Shown here: positions 1 to 6,973 of the stretch, one piece after another
Layout of the letters: every line of letters starts with the position of its first letter
How positions within the stretch are numbered: the first letter of the stretch is position 1
IMG/VR virus record: IMGVR_UViG_3300033145_000804
Coordinates: 1-47,645 of that record
Direction: 5' to 3' (one strand)
Length of the DNA stretch: 47,645 nt
Source of the DNA: a virus
Position numbers and translations under genes: made by a program
Notes under the pieces: model-generated
What the model was told of the DNA's origin: nothing
The model's database searches: none
Seen by the model: the letters and a program-made list of their open reading frames with translations, nothing else

Positions 1-435
1 AACTACTTTGACTCTGACAAGGAGGCTTTTGATAAGGTAGCAGAGCTAGTGGACACAGATATACCACATGATGACATAGCAGAGTGGGCATATCGTAAGC
101 ATCACAGGGACAATAATAAAGATATTCTGATAGATTTAATAGAGAAGAGCATAAGTCTCAAGCAGGCAGGTATTAATCCAGCATCAGTTTTGTTACCACC
201 GATGGATAAAAGCAATGAGGTTGTAAGAAGACTTGCAATAGCCGAGAGACGGTTAAAGGTCATTAGAAACGCTGTGGTGAAAACAGTCGGTATGTTCATA
301 TGCTCTGATTGTGGCATAGAGATACCTAAAGGAGAGCAAACAATGACTTCTGAGGGCAAATATAGGTGTCCTTCGTGTGCACAAACGGATGCACAAGTTT
401 TAAGACGGTTGAGTGATAAAGATAGAGTGAGATAA
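1..435 (+). CDS. Zinc-finger protein, C-terminal part (5' end outside window)
   Basis: The frame is open from the first base, and the upstream codons read like ordinary protein, so the gene probably begins left of the window. A GTG at 49 is only an internal candidate start. The last third holds two CxxC pairs (CSDC and CPSC about 25 residues apart), a treble-clef or zinc-ribbon arrangement as in DksA/TraR-type and many phage proteins. The middle is helical and charged. The tail is basic (LRRLSDKDRVR). The specific role is unknown. It ends at a perfect hairpin, so it is probably the last gene of the preceding transcription unit. Confidence 0.7.
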   Translation, partial: NYFDSDKEAFDKVAELVDTDIPHDDIAEWAYRKHHRDNNKDILIDLIEKSISLKQAGINPASVLLPPMDKSNEVVRRLAIAERRLKVIRNAVVKTVGMFICSDCGIEIPKGEQTMTSEGKYRCPSCAQTDAQVLRRLSDKDRVR

Positions 436-454
436 GGCTTATACAAAGCCTTTT
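434..454 (+). terminator. Hairpin terminator after the first gene
   Basis: AAGGCTT (434-440) and AAGCCTT (446-452) form a perfect 7-bp stem with a 5-base loop, followed by TT. The stem starts inside the stop codon of the upstream gene. It could act as a terminator or an mRNA processing/stability element between the zinc-finger gene and the adhesin block. Confidence 0.45.
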
Positions 455-491
455 AAGACGGAAGATTAGAATTAAATGTAGGTGGTAAAGA

Positions 492-944
492 ATGACTAAG
501 GGAGAAGAGAAGATAGGTCTGAGAGGAGATATTACACTTACCCTAAGGGACAAATATGGCAGAATTAAAGACCAAAGGAAAATTAGGAACCTTATTGTAG
601 ATAGTGGCTATGACTTTGTCTGCGATGTTATGGGTAACTCAACTCAGCCTGCGGATATGGGCTATATTGCTATAGGTCAGGGAACTACTGCTTTTACTGC
701 AGGAGACACCGCTTTATACAATGAGTCTACTAGAAAAGCTAATTCATATTCACATACAGCTGGAACTAAGACATATGAGTCAGTTTCTACTTTCAATGCA
801 GGAGAGGGAACAGGGTCTATAACAGAGAGTGGATTATTTAATGACTCAACTGCAGGAACAATGTTGTGTGCGCAGACCTTCTCTGTAATTAATAAGGGTG
901 CAAATGACTCTTTGGAAGTAACGTGGAGAATAACTCTATCATAA
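492..944 (+). CDS. Small virion/tail-fibre-like protein, paralogue of the 17308 gene
   Basis: A 150-residue beta-rich protein. Its N-terminus (ITLTLRDKYGRIKDQ) and centre (GYIAIGQGTTAFTAGDTAL) follow a pattern common in phage fibre or tail-tip accessory proteins. It aligns end to end with the 17308-17964 product, which has the same N-terminal strand (ITAVLRDKNGNIKQQ), the same IAIGxGTT segment and the same GxMLxxQxF C-terminal strand. The only large difference is that the 17308 protein carries about 70 extra residues in the middle. The start ATG follows a GGTGG-type site. It heads the adhesin block. Role inferred as a virion surface component. Confidence 0.65.
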   Translation: MTKGEEKIGLRGDITLTLRDKYGRIKDQRKIRNLIVDSGYDFVCDVMGNSTQPADMGYIAIGQGTTAFTAGDTALYNESTRKANSYSHTAGTKTYESVSTFNAGEGTGSITESGLFNDSTAGTMLCAQTFSVINKGANDSLEVTWRITLS

Positions 945-984
945 GGCTAGTGAACTTATAACAAGACTTTGGAAGTGAGCTTAC

Positions 985-2289
985 ATGAAGGCCAAGATAC
1001 TAGTGGGAATTCCAACAAAGAAACATATAAATATTGAGACATACGCTTCTCTACCATGTCTTAGAAGAGAAGACGTTAGCATTGAGATACACTATAATTC
1101 CTCAGTAGTCTTGGATAAAGCCAGAAATGAGATTATAGAGAAGTTCTTAGAGGGAGATTATACTCACTTGTTATTTCTAGACAGTGATATAATTCTCCCA
1201 AGCAATATTCTATCTCTGCTTGATAGGGATAAAGCTGTTGTTTCTGGCCTCTATGGTATATGGAAGGACGGAATGGCTGTTCTGAATGTATTCAACAAGA
1301 CTAGAGAAAGAGGAATTTATAGAGCAGTCAACTATTATAGAAAAGGAGAGCTTATTGAGATAGCAGCATGTGGCCTTGGATGTCTGCTTATCAAAAGAGA
1401 GGTTCTTGAGAAGATTGAGCCTCCTTGGTGTGTTCTTGCTAGGTGGGATGAAGAGCAGAAGAAGATGTATTATGCAGAGGACTTTGACTTCTGCGATAAG
1501 ATAAGACGGGCAGGATACAAGATATATGCAGATACTGGTGTTGAATGTGGACATGCTGTCACTGTAGACATACTGGAGATAACTAACTATGTTGGGTCTA
1601 AGCTTGAGAGAGAAGAGCTTATAGATGAGCTTTCTGAGTATACAGGATTAAGTGAGCCTGAGGTAAGAAAGAATTTAGATGTAGCAACAGATTCTCTTGC
1701 TAATGAGTGGGATAGAAGGAAGCCAAAGACGGAAGATGATATACTATCATTTTATAGAGAAGCAGACATGTATATATACGATTTAGTCTGTTTGAATTCA
1801 AATCCACAGAGCATGCGAAGAAGAGGTGAAGTAAGATTCAAGCTTTATGGTAGTGTTCTTGACTACGGTGGAGGAATAGGGACATATTTAATAGATGCAT
1901 GGGGTGCTGGAAGAAGAGACTTGAGTTACGTAGACCTGAGAGGCAAGACTTGGGATTTTGCTGAGTGGAGATTTAAGAAGAGAGGAATTTCTGTAAAGAT
2001 GATGGAACCAGATGAGCTGGTTGGAAAATACGACTGCATTCTCTTGTTGGATATCTTAGAGCACATAGTGGATTGGAAGAACGTTTTGGCAAAACTTGTG
2101 AACGAGCATTTAAATGATAATGGTGCTCTGTTCATAACTGAGTCTTTTGGTGGGATAGAGAATAGAGGAAAACGTATGCACCCAATGCATTTTACATCAA
2201 AGAAGGGGGAACTCCGAGAGGTCTTGGATAATCTATTAGAGGGTAGAAATGCAACTTATTATTTGTGGGAGAAGAGGAAAGATGGTTAA
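985..2289 (+). CDS. Glycosyltransferase-methyltransferase fusion protein
   Basis: 434 residues in two domains. Residues about 1-230 look like a GT-A-fold glycosyltransferase: the N-terminus KILVGIPT, a metal/sugar-nucleotide DSD motif at residues 66-68 in LLFLDSDIILP, and a later YYAEDFDFCDKIRRAG that resembles the catalytic-base region. Residues about 280-430 look like a class I SAM methyltransferase: glycine-rich motif I (VLDYGGGIG, Asp at 293) and post-motif DCILLLDILEH. A linker at about 205-275 is helical. The gene sits among fibre genes, so the likely substrate is a virion or host-surface glycan; this is inference. Such fusions occur in polysaccharide pathways, and the acceptor cannot be read here. 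Confidence 0.75.
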   Translation: MKAKILVGIPTKKHINIETYASLPCLRREDVSIEIHYNSSVVLDKARNEIIEKFLEGDYTHLLFLDSDIILPSNILSLLDRDKAVVSGLYGIWKDGMAVLNVFNKTRERGIYRAVNYYRKGELIEIAACGLGCLLIKREVLEKIEPPWCVLARWDEEQKKMYYAEDFDFCDKIRRAGYKIYADTGVECGHAVTVDILEITNYVGSKLEREELIDELSEYTGLSEPEVRKNLDVATDSLANEWDRRKPKTEDDILSFYREADMYIYDLVCLNSNPQSMRRRGEVRFKLYGSVLDYGGGIGTYLIDAWGAGRRDLSYVDLRGKTWDFAEWRFKKRGISVKMMEPDELVGKYDCILLLDILEHIVDWKNVLAKLVNEHLNDNGALFITESFGGIENRGKRMHPMHFTSKKGELREVLDNLLEGRNATYYLWEKRKDG

Positions 2290-2389
2290 AGAGGATAGGC
2301 GTGGTTTGAAGCTTGTGCTCAAGGACAAAAATGGCAAGCTGAAAGTGAAGATAGAGTCTATAAATGGAAAGTGGAATAAGAGAACATAA
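2282..2389 (+). CDS. 35-residue basic protein, lone copy of a fibre N-terminal strand
   Basis: This ATG-started reading frame overlaps the stop of the glycosyltransferase gene by 8 bases. The product begins MVKEDRRGLKLVLKDKNGKL and is strongly basic. The segment LKLVLKDKNGKLK resembles the N-terminal strands of the 492 and 17308 products (LTLRDKYGRIK, AVLRDKNGNIK), so it may be a remnant or minimal form of that module. No other function is visible. It is shorter than most gene callers accept. Confidence 0.4.
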   Translation: MVKEDRRGLKLVLKDKNGKLKVKIESINGKWNKRT

Positions 2390-2409
2390 GTCAGTGGGAG
2401 GTGAGAGTG

Positions 2410-2739
2410 GTGACAATTGATGTTAATATTCCAGATTGGGCCAAAGGAAGAAATTTAAGAATCTTTGCTGGAATCGAGCTTTTGGCTTATAAGCGACCTA
2501 CAGACGAAAAGTGGCACGTTAAGGTTTCTAGATGTAATATGTGTGGTAAGTGCTGTATGAATTTACCAGATTATCATTATCTAAGGGAGTGGAGAGACCC
2601 TGAAACAGGCAACTGTAAATACTTAGAGAAGAGAGGAGATACATATGAGTGCAAGTTAGGAATGGGAAGACCCTTTGCTTGTTGTATGTCAAATCCTAGT
2701 CGAATTGAAGAGTGTTCTGAGAAATTTGAGGTGGTCTGA
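2410..2739 (+). CDS. YkgJ-like CxxCxxCC cysteine-cluster protein
   Basis: About 109 residues with CNMCGKCCMNL followed by spaced cysteines (GNCKYL, YECKLG, FACCMS). This is the layout of the YkgJ/UPF0153 family, thought to bind zinc or an Fe-S cluster. In-frame GTG codons occur at 2401, 2407 and 2410. GGAGG at 2397-2401 overlaps the first, so 2410 (8-base spacer) is the best start. It lies between the GT-MTase and the giant adhesin and ends 2 bases before the adhesin ATG. Family members often sit near modification enzymes, so a role in modifying a surface component is possible but unproven. Confidence 0.65.
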   Translation: MTIDVNIPDWAKGRNLRIFAGIELLAYKRPTDEKWHVKVSRCNMCGKCCMNLPDYHYLREWRDPETGNCKYLEKRGDTYECKLGMGRPFACCMSNPSRIEECSEKFEVV

Positions 2740-2741
2740 GA

Positions 2742-5700
2742 ATGGGGTATTCTGCAGTCAATTCTCATGCCAGATGGGGAACAGATGGAGCCTCTGTTTC
2801 TTGGGATGATGTTTGTGGAGCTAATATTACTGATGTGGAGACTTCTGATAACAAAGTTCTTTTGATGCAAGTTGATAACACTAATGCCCACGGAGACCAA
2901 AGTATTACTGTTGTTCTTCAATATTCTAAAGATGGTGGTGCATGGACAACGCTAACAAGTTCAACAGATTGGATTTATCAAGCAGCTCAAGCTTTCAATG
3001 ATGGAGATGCAACTACTGCAGGAGTTTGTTCAGCCCCAGTTGGTAATTGGGTTAATGGAGAGAAAGATGAGAATAACTCTTTACCTGCATTATTATTGGA
3101 TAAAGATGAGTGGACGGAGTATTGGTTCTCAATTAGAGGAGCAAATGCAGCAGGTGGCAGTGATTACGAATTTAGGCTCTATGATACTGCAGAGGGAGCA
3201 GAAGTGCCACCTGGTGGAAATCTTACAAGTTATATAAAAGCAACAATATCAACAGCAGGACAAGATTTATTTCAGACATGCACTGAAGGAATAGGTGTCT
3301 CAGATGCAAGATTGCTTGATGCGTCTTCTTTTAGGTCTGAGGCTTTGGGCGTTAGTGATGTTATAGTGAAGTCGTCTAGACCTGTCTTATTGGAGTCTTT
3401 GGGTGTATCCGATGAACTTGTGAAGGTGTTGACAGCATATAAACTTATTACGGAAGCTCTGAGTTTAGCTGACTCAACACTTAATATGCCTGGTTTGTTA
3501 AAGGCAGAGAGTATAGGCATAGCTGATAGCAGAATTGTATCAGATAGCATTCTTAAGGGTGAATCTATTGGTATATCTGATACGTTTTCTGAGAGCTGGG
3601 ATGCTTATAAAACTCTAACAGAGACCATGGGTCTAACTGATACGGAGTTGCCTTCTGTTGGAAAGGTTGTATCAGAGTCTCTAGGTGTATCAGATTCTAT
3701 ATTGAGTGTATGGTCAGCATATAGAATACTTGTTGAAACTTTGGGCTTTACGGACACGAAGCTTCTCAACACAAGACGAGTTGTGTTAGAGTCTCTTGGA
3801 TTAGGTGATGCAGTGCTGAAGAGAGCAAAGCCAGTTTATTCTGCAAATATCACTCTATCTGATGTTAAGCAACTTGGTGTTTCTAATATACTATCTGAGG
3901 CTCTTAGTATGACTGATGCTAGACTGACGACAACCTCTATAGTGAAAGAAGAGGCTTTAACCTTAGTTGACCAAGTAACAAGGTTATTGACATACATTAG
4001 GGTGCTTACAGAGTCCTTAGGTTTACTAGATGAAATTGTAACTCAGTTGACATATAAGAGGCTTTTCTCTGAAACTTTGTCTATCTTAGATACAAAATTA
4101 TTCCAGACACAGAAGATTCTGTTAGACACATTAGATATAGCAGATGCAGTATTGAAGCAGTTGACATATCATAGAACATTATCTGAGGCTCTTGGTTTAT
4201 CTGATGTTAAGCTATTGATGACAAGTCTGTTGAGGAGCGAGAGTATTGCTGTAAGTGATGCTGTTCTTGAACAGGTTTCCTTCTACAGAACTTTGGTTGA
4301 ATCATTTGGTATAGCAGACACTCGTCTGGCTAAGGTTATGTTCACGTTGACTGAGAGTGTAACTCTATCTGATGTTTTATTGACACTATTAACATACAAG
4401 AGACTTCTTGAGGAGTCCCTTGGACTACAAGATGTTACCGAGAAGGATATAGGGAGTGTTAGAAGCGAGAGTTTATCGTTAACTGATACATTTTCTAGAG
4501 AAGTTGTATACGAGAGACTCATTCAAGAGACTCTGGCTCTAGCCGATGCTATAGAGTTCTTGAGAACAAAATTGTTGCAGGAGAATATTAGTATACAGGA
4601 TGTATATTCTAAGACATGGAACTCATATAGAACCTTTGATGAATCTATGGCGATATTAGATTCAAGGTTATCTAGAATTAGCAAGCCTATATCAGAGACA
4701 TTAACACTGGGTGAAGCTATAAGGAAAGGAGCAGGTAAACTTGTAGAGGAATCGATAACTTTCTTGTTCCCCAATTGGACACGAATGAAGAAGAATAAAA
4801 TAACAGGAAGTTCTGCTGGGGCAGTAACTGACTATTGTGTGAAAATGATTGTTCATAAGGGTAGTGGTGTAGATAGCGCTACAGATGTTTACTGTGACGG
4901 TCATTGCAATGATGACTTCAGTGATATACGGTGGGCATCAGAGTCATTTGAGATACTTGATTACTGGATAGAAAAGGTTGTAAGTGGAGACTATGCTATT
5001 TTCTGGATAGAGCTGAATCAGATACCAGCAAGTCCAAATACTGTTGATATTCACATGTTTTATGGCAATGTCGATGCATCTTCAGAGAGCGATGGGGATG
5101 AAACATTTATATTTTTTGACCACTTCGACTCGTCTTTTGATGGTTCTAGATGGACGTATGGAATTACTTTTACAGTAGCTGATAGCATAGCAACACAGAG
5201 TGCAAAGAATGGTGCATTTATGGCATACACAAATGATACATTTCTCAATAAGGCCTGTCGTTTTCTGCGTAGACATAGAACATATGATGGCACGTCTAAT
5301 CATGCCCATCAGATTGGATTTCAGAATACATCTGTTGACAATGTATGTCGTGTATATTCATATAATACAGCTAACTTTGTGACGAATACACAAAAAGATG
5401 GGAATTCTACAGACATACAAGACGGTGCAGCTGATACAGGCTGGCATGTAGATGATATAAGGTGGAGTTCAAACAGAGTAGAGTTTCTAGTGGACGATAC
5501 ACAGGAGATACATACGACTAATATACCAACAATAAGTTTGCCATTTGCTATAAGGGCTTATGCTGCAGGAAGTGCGTATACTTATGTAGATGTGGATTGG
5601 ATGTTCATCAGAAATTATGTATATCCAGAACCTGCATGGAACAGTTGGTCTGAAGAGAGGACGATATACTTTGGTGTTGATATGTCTAGAGCAGAGACGT

Positions 5701-6257
5701 TAACTCTGGGCGATGCAAGAATATTTGATATAGGAAAGCCATTGTATGCTTCTTTGAGTATAGTGGATGCTGTTCAAAGGTCTGTTGGAAAGTCAATTAT
5801 AGAATATCTGGCTATAAGTGACTCAGATGCATTTGACTTTTCTAGGTATCTAACAGAGACACTAAGTTTGACAGATGAGGCCATTAAGGGCCATGGAAAG
5901 ATTATAGAGGAAAGCATTGCTATAGGGGACTCGCTTACTTATGTTAAAATACTAAAGAAGTATCTATCTGAAACTATGGTATTGACAGATAGCTTCTCAA
6001 GGAATGTCGCATACAAGAGAGCTTTTCTTGAGACATTGGCGATACAGGACATTAAGCTACTTAAGTCAATCAAGGAGTTACTTGAGTCAATGTCTATAGC
6101 AGAATCAACAAAACTAGTGATACCGAAGATTCTGGATTTATATTCTTCTGTGATAGCGTCACTCAATATGAAGCTAGAGATGTTAAGTTCTTTGAGTATG
6201 ACCACAAGCTTTATTGAGGCAACGGATATAGATATAGATGAGTTAGGAGAGGGATAA
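2742..6257 (+). CDS. Giant repeat adhesin / tail fibre with DUF2341-like domain
   Basis: 1171 residues. Residues 1-180 form a beta-rich head (WGTDGASVSWDD). Residues about 181-670 carry some 26 copies of an 18-19 residue unit with core E(S/T)LGLSD, often preceded by YxxL and followed by LL. Residues about 675-970 resemble DUF2341 plus a concanavalin-like jelly roll (KITGSSAGAVTDY, DIHMFYGN, EPAWNSWSEE), a module seen in carbohydrate-binding and adhesive proteins. About eight more repeats follow, then a short helical tail. There is no signal peptide. Related modules occur in the 17985 and 19264 products, so this is most likely a receptor-binding fibre. The ATG is about 8 bases downstream of a GAGGTGG site. 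Confidence 0.75.
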   Translation: MGYSAVNSHARWGTDGASVSWDDVCGANITDVETSDNKVLLMQVDNTNAHGDQSITVVLQYSKDGGAWTTLTSSTDWIYQAAQAFNDGDATTAGVCSAPVGNWVNGEKDENNSLPALLLDKDEWTEYWFSIRGANAAGGSDYEFRLYDTAEGAEVPPGGNLTSYIKATISTAGQDLFQTCTEGIGVSDARLLDASSFRSEALGVSDVIVKSSRPVLLESLGVSDELVKVLTAYKLITEALSLADSTLNMPGLLKAESIGIADSRIVSDSILKGESIGISDTFSESWDAYKTLTETMGLTDTELPSVGKVVSESLGVSDSILSVWSAYRILVETLGFTDTKLLNTRRVVLESLGLGDAVLKRAKPVYSANITLSDVKQLGVSNILSEALSMTDARLTTTSIVKEEALTLVDQVTRLLTYIRVLTESLGLLDEIVTQLTYKRLFSETLSILDTKLFQTQKILLDTLDIADAVLKQLTYHRTLSEALGLSDVKLLMTSLLRSESIAVSDAVLEQVSFYRTLVESFGIADTRLAKVMFTLTESVTLSDVLLTLLTYKRLLEESLGLQDVTEKDIGSVRSESLSLTDTFSREVVYERLIQETLALADAIEFLRTKLLQENISIQDVYSKTWNSYRTFDESMAILDSRLSRISKPISETLTLGEAIRKGAGKLVEESITFLFPNWTRMKKNKITGSSAGAVTDYCVKMIVHKGSGVDSATDVYCDGHCNDDFSDIRWASESFEILDYWIEKVVSGDYAIFWIELNQIPASPNTVDIHMFYGNVDASSESDGDETFIFFDHFDSSFDGSRWTYGITFTVADSIATQSAKNGAFMAYTNDTFLNKACRFLRRHRTYDGTSNHAHQIGFQNTSVDNVCRVYSYNTANFVTNTQKDGNSTDIQDGAADTGWHVDDIRWSSNRVEFLVDDTQEIHTTNIPTISLPFAIRAYAAGSAYTYVDVDWMFIRNYVYPEPAWNSWSEERTIYFGVDMSRAETLTLGDARIFDIGKPLYASLSIVDAVQRSVGKSIIEYLAISDSDAFDFSRYLTETLSLTDEAIKGHGKIIEESIAIGDSLTYVKILKKYLSETMVLTDSFSRNVAYKRAFLETLAIQDIKLLKSIKELLESMSIAESTKLVIPKILDLYSSVIASLNMKLEMLSSLSMTTSFIEATDIDIDELGEG
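3282..6110 (+). repeat. About 34 copies of an 18-19 residue ESLGLSD-type coding repeat
   Basis: Two arrays lie inside the adhesin gene (about 3282-4770 and 5688-6110), separated by the DUF2341-like domain. Each unit carries (S/T/L)E(S/T)(L/M/I)(G/S/A)(L/I/V)(S/T/A)D. The DNA has diverged (TCA, TCT and AGT serines all occur), so the units are old or selected at protein level, not a recent slippage array. A few copies are degenerate, for example SANITLSD and LDTLDIAD. Three more copies occur in the 19264 protein. Confidence 0.8.
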
Positions 6258-6539
6258 ATGGCAGAAAGCGCTTTCGATAATGGAGAAACTGCGATAATAA
6301 GGGTAACTATAACAGATTCCGAATATGGAGGCCTAATAGACCCAGATGCAGTTAAGATATCAATTAGTGTTGGTGGTATTGTTAAAGTAGATAATCAGCC
6401 AATGTCTAAGAAGTCAGCTGGTGTATATACTTACGATTATACCACAGCAACAGTTGGTAGACATAATGTAACAATAACTGCTATTCAGAATGCAGCCAAC
6501 AGAACGACAATAGAGAAGTCTACCTTCTTGGTGATTTAG
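6258..6539 (+). CDS. Small Ig-like beta-sandwich virion protein
   Basis: 93 residues, all beta in character: GETAIIRVTITD, an inner GVYTYDYTTATVGRHNVTI strand pair, and a terminal STFLVI strand. This is the pattern of a single Ig/FN3-like domain such as those that decorate phage particles. It follows the adhesin directly (the adhesin stop codon abuts its ATG region) and its stop overlaps the next gene's GTG. It is probably a fibre accessory, decoration or chaperone-like domain; no specific family recognised. Confidence 0.6.
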   Translation: MAESAFDNGETAIIRVTITDSEYGGLIDPDAVKISISVGGIVKVDNQPMSKKSAGVYTYDYTTATVGRHNVTITAIQNAANRTTIEKSTFLVI

Positions 6540-6793
6540 TGACAATAGGAATCGGTAATGTCAGAGAGATAGTATCGGATACTCTTCCTAAAAAGAATGC
6601 TGAAGAGTATTTAGCAACTAAGGCTCTTTTGGCTAGGCATATACAGATTCATCATCTATGGAATGTTTATAGGGACGTTAAATATGTAGAGGAACATATA
6701 TCAATTGTTGAGGAGATGAGAGATAAAGGTCTGATTCATGTCTATATGGACGATTTAGATGACACTCTTAGTGGGTATTCTCCTGAGTCATAA
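6539..6793 (+). CDS. Hypothetical 84-residue protein closing the adhesin operon
   Basis: Starts with a GTG that overlaps the previous TAG (TAGTG), implying translational coupling. The product is helical and acidic near the end (MDDLDDTLSGYSPES), with an EEYLATKALLARHIQIHHLW helix that could mediate assembly. I do not recognise a family. It is followed within a few bases by a run of six T. Confidence 0.55.
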   Translation: MTIGIGNVREIVSDTLPKKNAEEYLATKALLARHIQIHHLWNVYRDVKYVEEHISIVEEMRDKGLIHVYMDDLDDTLSGYSPES

Positions 6794-6795
6794 GC

Positions 6796-6973
6796 TTTTT
6801 TGGAGGTTGAGAAAGCCGTTGAATTGGGGTTGCTGACAATGAAGGCATTATGAATACTCTGTTCATGAAAATAAGCAAATGAGAAACTTTAAACGCTATT
6901 AAAACTATAGTTTAAGTGTATACAATAAAAGTAATGGTTGGAAGGTAAGATAGAAGAGGTAGAGAGGGATTAT
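6796..6973 (+). promoter_or_regulatory. Intergenic region: T-run terminator and promoter for the head genes
   Basis: Six T at 6796-6801 directly follow the last adhesin-block stop and resemble an archaeal oligo-T terminator. Further on, GAAACTTTAAAC (TATA-like CTTTAAAC at 6887-6894) could place a transcript start near 6915. That is upstream of the protease start, and a GAGGG ribosome site lies just before ATG 6974. Together these suggest the capsid operon has its own promoter. Confidence 0.4.

Noticed and set aside
3282-4770. Regular repeats considered as a CRISPR-like or recent tandem DNA array
   Set aside because: The DNA units differ strongly and keep frame; the repetition is at protein level.
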